A stretch of 64,000 nt of DNA from an uncultured Clostridia bacterium (GCA_934234035.1 CAKQHH010000003.1:1-64000), one strand, 5' to 3'; counted from the first letter of the stretch, positions 1 through 7,747 are shown. Translations and numbers: made by a program. Notes: generated by a model not told the origin, from the sequence alone.

Positions 1-67
1 TGACGCCGCCGAGGGCGCCTTTTCCACTTCTTCCGGCCTGGGGTTCGCGCTCGGAAACCGAATTCAT

Positions 68-136
68 TGGCTTTGCGGGCAGGGCGACGCCAACATGGGC
101 TGGCGCCAGGTGGGATTCAGGGCGCCCTGTTGGCGT
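68..136 (-). repeat. Single dispersed copy of the 86-bp-array repeat unit
   Basis: Read on the minus strand this holds the same inverted arms as the array at 60.5-61.1 kb: ACGCCAACA at 87-95 and TGTTGGCGT at 128-136, exactly 50 bp from end to end as in the array units. The adjoining 19 bp (68-86) match the start of the array linker, including GCAAAGCC. The short open frame through here is not convincing as a gene. The copy shows that the unit is dispersed and not confined to one tandem array. Its function is unknown. Confidence 0.75.
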
Positions 137-192
137 GGCCCGTCAGTGGTCAACGAAAACTTCCGTCGCATACGAAAGAACCACAAGAAAAG

Positions 193-229
193 GGCGAAGC
201 GGCCGCATGGAGTTTGCGGCTGCTTCGCC
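193..229 (-). terminator. Hairpin terminator of the MMPL/heptad-repeat operon
   Basis: GGCGAAGC pairs with GCTTCGCC, extended by GCCGC/GCGGC, around a short loop. On the minus strand it is followed by a CCTTTTCTT tail, about 55 bp after the stop of the operon's last gene. The plus-strand tail is weaker (TTTGCTT), so it may act in both directions. Confidence 0.6.
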
Positions 230-237
230 TTTGCTTA

Positions 238-291
238 CTTAATTATCCGGTAAGTCTTACCTTCTCTTAATTGTCCGGCAGGTCTTACTTA
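238..291. repeat. Imperfect 26-bp tandem duplication at a gene end
   Basis: Positions 238-263 and 266-291 are near copies (CTTAATTATCCGG versus CTTAATTGTCCGG, both continuing into GTCTTAC). The second copy covers the stop codon and last codons of the heptad-repeat gene, so the first looks like a duplicated gene tail left in the 3' untranslated region. Confidence 0.55.
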
Positions 292-2531
292 TCGGATTTG
301 CTTGCCTTCTTTACCTCGTCGGTCTTGAAGATGATCTTGCTCTCTCCGCTCTGACCGTCCTGCTTTCCGCCGATGAAGGAACCGTCGGAAGCGGCATCCA
401 GAGTTGCTTTTACCCGGTTCACCGTGCTCTTAATATCCGAATCCTTCATGGTGGATACCAGCTTCTGGATTCCGGTCTTGTTGAATGTTGCCATTCCGCT
501 TGCCAGAGTATCCGCACCATCGGACAGATCCTCCGCACCTTCTGTCAGCTGACCCATGTAGGTCACCAGCTTTCCGGCTCCGGCATCTACCTGAACCGCA
601 CCGTTCGCCAGCTTTGTAGTGCCGGCATCCAGCTTATTTGCACCGGCATCCAACTTATTCACGCCGGTTACCAGGCTGGTCTTATCCTTAGTATCGACTT
701 TGATTCCCGCCTGCAGGCTCTGGAGTCCCAGAAGTGCGCCCGGATGGAACTTTCCGTCCTTGTCGGTATATCCGTTCACGCCGGCATCCAGCTGTGCGGC
801 ACCGTCATTCAGTCCGGACACAGCCTTCGACAGGCTCGGAACCTTCGTTCCGTCCGCCTTTGTGTCTCCTACATTGACGGCGGTATCCAGCGCCTGGGTT
901 CCGGCCTTCAATTCATCCGCACCGTCCTGCAGCTTCTTCAAGTCCTCATCGGAGGAAGATGTAATGCTCTTGTACATGCCCTTTGCCGTCTGGTTGGCTG
1001 CGGCAATCTTCTGCTTGTCGGTATTTACCGAAGAAACCGTATCGTTTACGTTTGTCTCGTATGTTCCCAGCTTTTCCTTCGCATTCTTCAATGCGTTGAT
1101 GGTGTCTTCATCGCCGGAAGCCTCTGCCGCTTTGATGGCTGTTTCCAGAGCGCTGTCCACATCGGCGGAGGATGGTGCGTTCACCTTCTCGGTGTTCACT
1201 CCGTCCAGATTGTCGCTGATGGATTTTGCGGTCTGCGCCAGCTTGGCGTTCTGTGTCGCAATCGTTTCGCCCATCTGCTTGATTCCGGCATCTACTTTTG
1301 CGGCACCGGCACTCAGCTTCTTGGCACTGCCTTTATCGCCGGCCAGTCCATTCTCACCGTTCACACTGGAATTCAGTGCCTCCGTTCCTTTTTTCAGCTG
1401 AGTGGTCCCGGCAGACAGATCCTGGGCGCCGGTTACCAGCTTATCCGCACCGTCGGACAAGTCCTTCACGCCGGCCTTCAGATTTCCGGTTCCCTGCTTC
1501 AGGTCTCCGGTTCCATCCTTCAAATCCTTGGATCCGTTTTTCATGCTCTCGGTGCCGTCCTTCAGGGTTTCGGTTCCTTCCTCAATCTGAGAGGAACTGT
1601 CCGCCAGCTTATTGGCACCCTTCGCCAGCTTGGAACTTCCGTTCACCAGCTTCTTGGAAGCATCGGACAGCTTATCCAGTGCGCTTTCCAGCTCGTCCAC
1701 CTGACCGGCAGCATCGTCCAGCTTCGTGGTATCTACATCATTCATAAAACCGGAATCCGCTACGGTGTAGGTTCCGTCGATTTCAAAATTCGTGGTCTTT
1801 GCACTGATGGTTACGTGATCCGGAATGTCCAGCTCATCAATCTGCAGGTTGTCGCTCATTCCCGGAAGCGCAATGCCCACAACGGCGGTGCTGTTTCCGT
1901 CGTTTACCGCCTTACCGTTGTTTACGGTAACATTGGTGAAGTTGTCGTTGCTCAGCACGACCGCACTGATGATTGCGTACGGACGAGTCAGACTGTAGCC
2001 GTTTTCTTTTACGCTGTCGTTGATGTCGTAGTCGAAACGGATTTTTACGTTGCCCTTCTTGCCGGCGATTTCATCGGCGGAAACCTTCGTGCCGTTCAGA
2101 TAGTAGCTGACCTTCACGTTTACCGGAAGCTCCCCGTCGTAGTCTCCGGTGTAGTGGATGTCCTTGCCCTTTGCGGCCCACACCAGCTTGTTGCCGTCCC
2201 GGCTCACCTTCTCGTCGCCGGAGGTATTCTTGATGTTCTTCAGGTTGGAATAATCGCTGAGGTGGTTGGACTTATCCTCATTCTTCAGCCACTCGCTTAC
2301 CGAAACATCAGTGGTATTGCCATCGGCATCCATTACCGCATATACGGTCTCGGATTTGTCGCCGGTCTGTGCGGTCTTCAGCATCTCCGGGAAGTTCTCA
2401 TTGATGGACTTCTCCGTGTCTGCATGGACTGCATTCATCTGCGGCACATAAAACAACGCTGTGCTGCATGCCAGAACGCCCGCAAGAATCGGGGCGCCGA
2501 TTTTCTTGATTTTGTTGTTACGCTTTTTCAT
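285..2531 (-). CDS. Secreted X-X-X-Leu-X-X-Gly heptad-repeat protein (YhgE/Pip-like), partner of an MMPL transporter
   Basis: The 748-residue product starts with a basic N-terminus and a hydrophobic stretch (about residues 11-30), with a likely signal peptidase site after VHA near residue 37. Residues about 285-385 and 535-700 consist of LxxGxxx heptads (LKDGTGDLKQGTGNLKAG-type), the pattern known from YhgE/Pip proteins and from proteins encoded beside MMPL exporters. The C-terminal membrane helices of full YhgE/Pip proteins are absent, so it is probably secreted or held at the surface as a long coiled or solenoid rod. Its ATG overlaps the end of the upstream MMPL gene by 14 bp, indicating translational coupling. 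A role as an extracytoplasmic accessory of that transporter is inferred. Confidence 0.8.
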   Translation of the reverse strand: MKKRNNKIKKIGAPILAGVLACSTALFYVPQMNAVHADTEKSINENFPEMLKTAQTGDKSETVYAVMDADGNTTDVSVSEWLKNEDKSNHLSDYSNLKNIKNTSGDEKVSRDGNKLVWAAKGKDIHYTGDYDGELPVNVKVSYYLNGTKVSADEIAGKKGNVKIRFDYDINDSVKENGYSLTRPYAIISAVVLSNDNFTNVTVNNGKAVNDGNSTAVVGIALPGMSDNLQIDELDIPDHVTISAKTTNFEIDGTYTVADSGFMNDVDTTKLDDAAGQVDELESALDKLSDASKKLVNGSSKLAKGANKLADSSSQIEEGTETLKDGTESMKNGSKDLKDGTGDLKQGTGNLKAGVKDLSDGADKLVTGAQDLSAGTTQLKKGTEALNSSVNGENGLAGDKGSAKKLSAGAAKVDAGIKQMGETIATQNAKLAQTAKSISDNLDGVNTEKVNAPSSADVDSALETAIKAAEASGDEDTINALKNAKEKLGTYETNVNDTVSSVNTDKQKIAAANQTAKGMYKSITSSSDEDLKKLQDGADELKAGTQALDTAVNVGDTKADGTKVPSLSKAVSGLNDGAAQLDAGVNGYTDKDGKFHPGALLGLQSLQAGIKVDTKDKTSLVTGVNKLDAGANKLDAGTTKLANGAVQVDAGAGKLVTYMGQLTEGAEDLSDGADTLASGMATFNKTGIQKLVSTMKDSDIKSTVNRVKATLDAASDGSFIGGKQDGQSGESKIIFKTDEVKKASKSDK

Positions 2532-4626
2532 TGTTCAATCCTTTCATGCCCCTTGTAGTTTTACAAATGATACGATCGAATGCCATAAGCATGGATGGCA
2601 GCAGGAAGATTACCGTAATCATACTGATAATCGCACCTCTGGCCATCAGCGAACACATGGTGCTGATCAAATATACGTTGGAATACTTCGATACACCGAA
2701 GGTGGATGCGAAGAAGCCCAGCGCACTGGTCATAATCGACGGCATCGATGTTCGTACGGCGATATCAATGGACTCTCGCTTGCTCAGTCCGCCCATTCGC
2801 TCGGTCTTGTACCTGGTGGACATCAGTATCGCATAATCCACCGTGGAACCCAGCTGAATGGTGGTAACGCATACCGGAACCAGGAACGGAAGCTCCACTC
2901 CGGTGAATCCGCAGATTCCCATGTTGATGTATATGGCTAACTCGATTACCATAATCAGTATAAACGGCAGGGAAATCGACCGCAGTACGAAGAAAATAAT
3001 CAGGAACACCAGTCCGATGGAAATCCAGTTAACGACCTGGAAGTCCTTGGACGTCAGCTGAATCAAATCCTTCGTCGACGGTGCCTCGCCGATAACCGAT
3101 CCGTTCTTGTCATACTTGTGAACGATACTGTTTACCTGTGTTACCTGGCGATTTACCTCATCGGTAGAAATTCGATACTTCGAGTTCACCAGTATCATCT
3201 GGTGCTTGTCGGACCGCATGGAGCTGTTCAGCTCATCCGGAAGCATATTCCGAGGAATTGCCGAACCCAGCATTCCGTCCACGCCCAGGACGCTCTTCAC
3301 GCCCTTCACGTCTTTGATTTCCTCGCTCATCGCTCTTCCGTCCTTCGCTGACAGACTGGAGTCCGCAATGATAATATATGAAGTATTGATTCCGAAATCC
3401 TTCGACAGCTTCTTATTTGCCGTATAGAACGGAACCATCTCTTTATCGATGTCCTTTCCGTCTCCCACCACCATCTTCGTCAAATCGTAAGATGTATTCG
3501 TGTGGGCATATCCATACAGCGCCGGAATTAACAGAATCGCAAAGCACAGAATGTAGATTCCGTACCGAGATGTGAGCTTGTGAGACAATCTGTCGGCACT
3601 CGGGATTAAGGTCTTGTGACGAGTCTTCTGCAATGTTCTTGTAAAGAACAGAATCAGCACCGGCAGCACCGTAACGCTGCACACTACGCCAAAGACAACG
3701 CCCTTCGCCATAACCAATCCCAGGTCCATGCCCATCTTATATGTCATAAAGCACAGTGCCAGGAAGCCGGCGATGGTCGTAACGGAACTTCCGGTTACAG
3801 AAACCAGCGTTGCATTGATGGCCTCTGCCATAGCCGGTTTCGGCTCCATTCCGTCATCCAGCTTCTCCATGTAGCTGTGCCACAGGAAAATAGAGTAGTC
3901 CATGGTCACGCCCAGCTGCAGTACCGCCGCGATGGCTTTGGTAATGTAGGAAATCTCTCCGAACATGATGTTGGATCCCATGTTGTACAGAATCGCCATC
4001 CCGATGCTCAGCAGGAACAAGAACGGCGCCACATAGGAATCCAGCAGGAGCATCATCACCAGCAGGGACAGCGCTACCGCCACCGCCACATACTTGATTT
4101 CTTCCGTCTCTGCAATGTTCTTCAGATCCAGAACCATGGAAGTCATTCCGGCAACATACGTATCCTTGCTGCTCATTTTCCGAATTTGATCCACCGCATT
4201 CAGCGTATGCTCATCCGAAATTCCCGTATCGTAGAACGTTACCAGCATCGTTGCATTCTTGTTATTGATGTTGTCCTGCACCACTTTCGGGTACATGGAA
4301 ATCGGAATGGATGGATTCACCACGTCCTGCAAATTCACGATGGATTCCACATGATCCACCTTCTCAATGTCCTTCTTCAGCTTCGTCACATCATCCGTCT
4401 TCATATTCTCCAAAACGAGAATGGAGAAGCCGCCCTTGTGGAATTCGTCCATCAAAAGGTCTTGACCCTTTACACTCTCCATATCGTCCGGGAGGTATGA
4501 CAACATATCGTAATTAACATGAGTCTTCGCCATTCCGATTGCCGACGGAATCAGCAGAACCAATGCTATTACGAGGATTGCGTGTCTCAGCTTCACAACT
4601 GCCTTGCCGAATTTCATCTCTCGCAT
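2518..4626 (-). CDS. MMPL/RND-superfamily transporter
   Basis: This 702-residue membrane protein has the two-fold layout of MMPL/RND permeases: one helix (about 15-33), an extracytoplasmic domain to about residue 170, five helices to about 340, then a repeat of the same plan with helices clustered at about 360 and 540-690. The family moves lipids, peptides or drugs using the proton gradient; the substrate here cannot be told. It is the first gene of a two-gene operon with the heptad-repeat protein. A divergent TetR gene and three operator-like palindromes lie upstream, so induction by a ligand of that regulator is likely. Confidence 0.9.
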   Translation of the reverse strand: MREMKFGKAVVKLRHAILVIALVLLIPSAIGMAKTHVNYDMLSYLPDDMESVKGQDLLMDEFHKGGFSILVLENMKTDDVTKLKKDIEKVDHVESIVNLQDVVNPSIPISMYPKVVQDNINNKNATMLVTFYDTGISDEHTLNAVDQIRKMSSKDTYVAGMTSMVLDLKNIAETEEIKYVAVAVALSLLVMMLLLDSYVAPFLFLLSIGMAILYNMGSNIMFGEISYITKAIAAVLQLGVTMDYSIFLWHSYMEKLDDGMEPKPAMAEAINATLVSVTGSSVTTIAGFLALCFMTYKMGMDLGLVMAKGVVFGVVCSVTVLPVLILFFTRTLQKTRHKTLIPSADRLSHKLTSRYGIYILCFAILLIPALYGYAHTNTSYDLTKMVVGDGKDIDKEMVPFYTANKKLSKDFGINTSYIIIADSSLSAKDGRAMSEEIKDVKGVKSVLGVDGMLGSAIPRNMLPDELNSSMRSDKHQMILVNSKYRISTDEVNRQVTQVNSIVHKYDKNGSVIGEAPSTKDLIQLTSKDFQVVNWISIGLVFLIIFFVLRSISLPFILIMVIELAIYINMGICGFTGVELPFLVPVCVTTIQLGSTVDYAILMSTRYKTERMGGLSKRESIDIAVRTSMPSIMTSALGFFASTFGVSKYSNVYLISTMCSLMARGAIISMITVIFLLPSMLMAFDRIICKTTRGMKGLNNEKA

Positions 4627-4658
4627 CCCCCTGTAAAAATAGTTTCGTTTGTCTAAAG

Positions 4659-4671
4659 TGACCGATGGTCA
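4659..4671. promoter_or_regulatory. TetR operator candidate 1 (TGACCGATGGTCA)
   Basis: Palindrome of the form TGACC-N3-GGTCA inside the 5' leader of the MMPL operon, downstream of its -10 element (4686-4691). Confidence 0.65.
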
Positions 4672-4685
4672 TTTCATCTGCCAGT

Positions 4686-4714
4686 ATACTAGCACAGGAA
4701 TGACCACTAGTCAA
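4686..4714 (-). promoter_or_regulatory. Promoter of the MMPL operon
   Basis: On the minus strand TTGACT (4709-4714) is followed after 17 bp by TAGTAT (4686-4691). The -35 hexamer overlaps operator candidate 2, so a bound TetR protein would block RNA polymerase directly. Confidence 0.65.
4701..4713. promoter_or_regulatory. TetR operator candidate 2 (TGACCACTAGTCA)
   Basis: A slightly degenerate copy of the TGACC-N3-GGTCA palindrome, overlapping the -35 element of the minus-strand promoter. Confidence 0.55.
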
Positions 4715-4757
4715 TATTTGCGAGAAATTTTTTACAAAAACTCTTTGTTTAATTTTC

Positions 4758-4782
4758 GAAACACTTTATATATAAGTGTTTC
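4758..4782. promoter_or_regulatory. Perfect 9-bp inverted repeat in the divergent promoter region
   Basis: GAAACACTT (4758-4766) and AAGTGTTTC (4774-4782) flank TATATAT. It differs in sequence from the three TGACC palindromes and lies between the two promoters. It may be the site of a second regulator; no U-tract follows, so a terminator is unlikely. Confidence 0.45.
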
Positions 4783-4789
4783 ACTTGTT

Positions 4790-4802
4790 TGACCGTTGGT
4801 CA
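4790..4802. promoter_or_regulatory. TetR operator candidate 3 (TGACCGTTGGTCA)
   Basis: Third TGACC-N3-GGTCA palindrome, ending 8 bp upstream of the -35 hexamer of the tetR promoter. This fits autorepression. Confidence 0.65.
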
Positions 4803-4810
4803 TTTTATCC

Positions 4811-4839
4811 TTGACGAATCCTTCTGTTAATGGTATATT
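4811..4839 (+). promoter_or_regulatory. Promoter of the tetR-type gene
   Basis: TTGACG (4811-4816), a 17-bp spacer and TATATT (4834-4839). An in-frame ATG at 4830 lies inside this promoter and so cannot be the start; this places translation at the ATG at 4896. Confidence 0.75.
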
Positions 4840-4895
4840 ATAGAAAAATCGGTGACATTGAACCGACCGAATCTTTTTTTACCAAGGGTGTAGTT

Positions 4896-5510
4896 ATGAC
4901 AAAAGTGGATTTGAAGAAAAATAAAAAACGACAGGACATCCTGGATGCGGCCTATGAGCTTTTCACCACGAAGGGCTTCTCCAGCACGACGATTATGAAC
5001 ATCGCGCTGAAAGCCGGAGTGGGGAAGGGCACGTTCTACCTCTACTTCGACAGCAAGGAGGCGGTGCGGGATGAGCTGATTGTGATTAAGGCGTCTCGAA
5101 TTCTTACCAAGGCGGTCAATGCGATGGAGGACAGCCTGGGTGCCAACCGAAAAGTGGGTGTGGCGGACCGGTTCATCTTCGTGGCGGATTTCATTCTGAA
5201 TTATCTGTCGAAGGATCTGACGCTGCTGCGATTCGTATCCAAGAATCTCAGCTGGGGCCTGTTCCTGAACAGCCGCATTGAGGAGAAGAATTCCGATGTC
5301 ATCAATTTCAAGGATTTCATTTCCCTGCTGATTGAGCGGGACCACGTGCACCTGAAGAATCCGGACATTCTGATTTATACGCTGATTGAAATGGTGAACT
5401 CCACCTGCTACAGCGTCCTGATTAACGAGGATCCGGTCAGCTTCGAAGAGTACAAGCCGTACCTGTATCACTGCATTCGGCTGCTGATCGACGATGCCAG
5501 GGAGAATTAA
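4896..5510 (+). CDS. TetR/AcrR-family transcriptional repressor
   Basis: The 204-residue protein has a classic TetR N-terminal helix-turn-helix: KRQDILDAAYELF, then KGFSSTTIMNIALKAGVGKGTFYLYFDSKEA, covering about residues 10-55, followed by an all-helical ligand-binding domain of unknown specificity. The start at 4896 is chosen because the promoter hexamers at 4811-4839 cover the only upstream in-frame ATG. It is divergent from the MMPL operon and most likely represses both that operon and itself through the TGACC-N3-GGTCA sites. Its stop codon lies 3 bp before the promoter of a small-RNA candidate. Confidence 0.92.
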   Translation: MTKVDLKKNKKRQDILDAAYELFTTKGFSSTTIMNIALKAGVGKGTFYLYFDSKEAVRDELIVIKASRILTKAVNAMEDSLGANRKVGVADRFIFVADFILNYLSKDLTLLRFVSKNLSWGLFLNSRIEEKNSDVINFKDFISLLIERDHVHLKNPDILIYTLIEMVNSTCYSVLINEDPVSFEEYKPYLYHCIRLLIDDAREN

Positions 5511-5513
5511 GTG

Positions 5514-5542
5514 TTGGCACGGTAAGATACATGTGATATAAT
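5514..5542 (+). promoter_or_regulatory. Strong promoter of an orphan small-RNA candidate
   Basis: TTGGCA (5514-5519), exactly 17 bp, then consensus TATAAT (5537-5542), directly after the tetR stop codon. No start codon with a ribosome site follows; a terminator lies about 130 bp downstream. Confidence 0.75.
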
Positions 5543-5548
5543 ACGACT

Positions 5549-5706
5549 CGTTCTGCCGGTTTCCGGCGGAAACGAACCGGCAGATTCCATGGGGATGGCT
5601 GTGAAACATCCCGGACACAACGTGGGGTCTGCCGCCCAACCCGAATACGAAAAATTTGCGATATAGTGAAAGAGGAGCATTTGCCGGTGCAAACGCTCCT
5701 CTTTTT
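5549..5706 (+). ncRNA. Orphan small RNA candidate (about 157 nt)
   Basis: A consensus promoter upstream and a strong hairpin with a U-tract at 5671-5706 bound an intergenic stretch without a credible reading frame. TCTGCCG near the 5' end can pair with CGGCAGA after an inner hairpin GTTTCC-GGC-GGAAAC. Alternatively GGCAGATTCC can pair with GGGGTCTGCC further on (10 pairs counting G-U), excluding the first fold; GGGATG/CATCCC forms a further stem. I do not recognise the SRP RNA, 6S RNA, tmRNA, RNase P RNA or a known riboswitch in it. Two exclusive folds suggest a regulated or protein-binding RNA, but no downstream gene on this strand would be controlled in cis. Confidence 0.55.
5671..5706 (+). 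terminator. Strong intrinsic terminator
   Basis: AGAGGAGC and GCTCCTCT enclose an inner stem TTTGC/GCAAA with a CGGT loop and run into TTTTT on the plus strand. It ends the small-RNA transcript. On the minus strand the tail is only CTTTC, so it would be a weaker terminator for the tlpA operon. Confidence 0.85.
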
Positions 5707-5720
5707 GATTCTTCACTTTT

Positions 5721-6638
5721 TTATTTCATCGCCTGTTCGATTAAGTCGTTCAGCGCTTTTTTCTGTTCGCCGGATGTGATACTGCCCACAATCGGCTTGC
5801 CCACAACTTTTCCTTTTGAATCAATTACATAGGTAGTAGGGAAGGAGTACATCCCGGAAGTCAGTTTCCCGGCGGCACTGTCGGACTTGAACCAGATGTT
5901 TTTATACGAAACGCCCTTTTTCTCCAGAAGCTTCTTCGCATCGGCAATGGCTTTCTTGTCCCCATCCAGAGTGTACGCGTTCACTCCTACAACCTCGCCG
6001 CCTTTTTTCATCAGCTTCTTGTTCAGAGCCTCCATGTCCTTCAGTTCGCCCACGCAAGGTTTGCAGGTGGTGAACCAGAAATTGATTACCGTCACTTTGT
6101 TGCCGGAGAACAGCTTCTTGCTGCTAACTTTTTTTCCGTTCAGGTCCTTTCCCTCAAAAGCAGGGAACTCGTCCATGTTTCCGGAATCCGCCGGCACGCT
6201 GGCGCTTCCGTCCTTGCACGACGCCGAGCCGTTTTCCTTGGCTTTCTCCGCCACTTTCGGATATTTTTCTTCCAGCATGGTCAGCTTCTCTTCAATTTTT
6301 TTAATCTCCTCCGCTCCGCTTTTCAGCGTCTTCAGCTCGTCCTCCGTGAATTTGTCCTTCGCGGATTCGATGGTGTCCAGAAGGAACTCACCGTAATTCT
6401 TTCCGTCCTCCTGCAGGGTCATTCCCTTGTCCGCTTCCATAAAGACTTTTTTCCACAACTTCTTGTTCTTCGCAAAAATCTGATTCTCCTGCTCCATCAG
6501 CTCCTGATACATGGCAACCGCCTCGTCCAGATTGCTTGGTTCCTTGCTGTTGCTGCTTTTCCCGCTGCACGCCGCCAGGGACAGCATCAAAACCGCCGCC
6601 ACCGCCAGCATCATCATTTTCTTCATTTTCGTCTTCAT
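5721..6638 (-). CDS. TlpA/ResA-like thioredoxin-fold lipoprotein
   Basis: Residues 1-24 are a lipoprotein signal ending in the lipobox LAAC (Cys24). A helical, lysine/glutamate-rich region (about 35-140) follows, then a thioredoxin fold from about 155 with the active site FWFTTCKPC (Cys192, Cys195) and the family's cis-Pro region SFPTTYVID. Such proteins reduce or exchange disulfides outside the membrane. The gene overlaps the upstream polyferredoxin-like gene by 4 bp (ATGA), so electrons may pass from that membrane protein to this lipoprotein. The helical insert before the thioredoxin domain makes it longer than typical ResA. Confidence 0.88.
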   Translation of the reverse strand: MKTKMKKMMMLAVAAVLMLSLAACSGKSSNSKEPSNLDEAVAMYQELMEQENQIFAKNKKLWKKVFMEADKGMTLQEDGKNYGEFLLDTIESAKDKFTEDELKTLKSGAEEIKKIEEKLTMLEEKYPKVAEKAKENGSASCKDGSASVPADSGNMDEFPAFEGKDLNGKKVSSKKLFSGNKVTVINFWFTTCKPCVGELKDMEALNKKLMKKGGEVVGVNAYTLDGDKKAIADAKKLLEKKGVSYKNIWFKSDSAAGKLTSGMYSFPTTYVIDSKGKVVGKPIVGSITSGEQKKALNDLIEQAMK

Positions 6639-7504
6639 TTTTCTGTCTCCTTTTTCATTTCTTTTCCGTCACTTCCGAAGCCGCACCCATAGGCCAGGGC
6701 ATCGACAGGGCATACGGTGACGCATTTTCCGCACCGAATGCACTCCCCGTGATTCGGCGTCCGGGTGATGTCCACGTCCATTTTGCACACCTTGGCGCAC
6801 CTTCCGCAGGAAACGCATTTTCCCCGATCCACTTCAACGCCCAACAGGGCCACCTTGTTCATCAGTCCGTAGAAGGCGCCCAGCGGGCACACCCACTTGC
6901 AGAATGGCCGGTAAAACACCACGCTCAATATTCCTACCGCCATCAGAATGATTAGCTTTCGGGTAAAAAGAGTTCCCAAAGCGCTGCGGATTCCGGCATT
7001 TGCCGCCGCAAGGGGGAGGGCGCCTTCCAGCACGCCTTGCGGACAGATATACTTGCAAAAATAGGGATCGCCCATTCCCACATCGTTGGTCATCAGCGCC
7101 GGAAGCAGAATCACCGTTCCGATCAGCACCGCATATTTCAAATAAGTCAGAGGCTTCAGTCTCCCGGTGGAAATCTTCCGGCCGGGAATCTTATGCAGCA
7201 GATCCTGCAACCAGCCGAAGGGGCACAGAAATCCGCAGACAAATCGTCCCAAAAACACGCCCACCAAAATCAGAAATCCGGTGATGTAATAGGAAAAACC
7301 GAATTTTGAGGATCCCGCCACGGCTTGGAATGCGCCGATGGGGCAGGCCCCGGAAGCCGCAGGACAGGAATAGCAGTTCAGTCCGGGAACGCAAAGAGCT
7401 TTTCCGCCGCCTTGATAAATTCCACCTTTGAAGAAGTTGGAAAGGTGGATGTTCGAAAAGAGGGTGGCGCCCGCCTGAATCCATCCGCGCATGCGGCCGG
7501 TCAT
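6635..7504 (-). CDS. 4Fe-4S membrane polyferredoxin-like protein (NapH/YccM type)
   Basis: A multi-pass membrane protein with Cys clusters at the membrane face (CGFLCPFGWLQDL, CKYICPQG, CKWVCPLGAFYG) and two C-terminal ferredoxin motifs (CVSCGRCAKVC and CIRCGKCVTVC), the hallmarks of NapH/YccM-type electron-transfer proteins. An N-terminal CYSC...ACPIG cluster is also present. The start is placed at the ATG at 7504, just after the stop of the small CXXC gene. An open frame continues upstream, but it overlaps that gene and lacks family features. It probably draws electrons from the cytoplasm and passes them across the membrane to the TlpA-like lipoprotein encoded next. Confidence 0.85.
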   Translation of the reverse strand: MTGRMRGWIQAGATLFSNIHLSNFFKGGIYQGGGKALCVPGLNCYSCPAASGACPIGAFQAVAGSSKFGFSYYITGFLILVGVFLGRFVCGFLCPFGWLQDLLHKIPGRKISTGRLKPLTYLKYAVLIGTVILLPALMTNDVGMGDPYFCKYICPQGVLEGALPLAAANAGIRSALGTLFTRKLIILMAVGILSVVFYRPFCKWVCPLGAFYGLMNKVALLGVEVDRGKCVSCGRCAKVCKMDVDITRTPNHGECIRCGKCVTVCPVDALAYGCGFGSDGKEMKKETEK

Positions 7505-7526
7505 TCTCGAGAGGTTGTTTTTATTT

Positions 7527-7673
7527 TTACCCAATTCCCACACACTCCAGACATAATCGTATGGCTTTGCCCAGCACCAGTTCCGCCTCGCCCCGCATTG
7601 CACCGAAGCACATCATGACGGTGCCCGCGGCAATCAGCAGCAGACGAGCGGCGTTTTTTCTTCTTCTGCTCAT
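7527..7673 (-). CDS. Tiny CD1871A-family CXXC-motif protein
   Basis: A 48-codon gene: MSRRRKNAARLLL, a hydrophobic helix with GTVMMCFGAMRGE, then KAIRLCLECVGIG at the end. The helix, the RGE turn and the terminal CLEC-GIG are the signature of the small CD1871A family, found in anaerobes beside 4Fe-4S membrane proteins and TlpA-type thioredoxins, exactly as here. It has one membrane span and a CXXC that could bind metal or cycle as a dithiol. It is the first gene of the three-gene operon. The function is not established. Confidence 0.8.
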   Translation of the reverse strand: MSRRRKNAARLLLIAAGTVMMCFGAMRGEAELVLGKAIRLCLECVGIG

Positions 7674-7725
7674 AGCTCCTCCTTTTCTTTACGCCTTCAC
7701 TATAGCAAGCCGGATATAAAATCTT

Positions 7726-7747
7726 CGTTAAGAAAGGAAAGTTAACG
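7726..7747. promoter_or_regulatory. Inverted repeat CGTTAA-N10-TTAACG between redox operon and two-component genes
   Basis: CGTTAA (7726-7731) and TTAACG (7742-7747) lie 20 bp upstream of a plus-strand TATAAT (7768-7773). The two GTTAA pentamers also read as direct repeats, the usual arrangement of OmpR/PhoB-type regulator sites. On the minus side a TATAGT -10 (7699-7704) could serve the redox operon. This suggests that the response regulator acts here on both transcripts. Confidence 0.45.

Noticed and set aside
67..270. 67-codon plus-strand frame at the left edge
   Set aside because: It runs through the dispersed repeat copy and a terminator hairpin and has no recognisable family.
744..2558. 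604-codon frame antisense to the heptad-repeat gene
   Set aside because: The opposite strand encodes a protein with a signal peptide and recognisable repeats; the open antisense frame results from the repetitive codon pattern.
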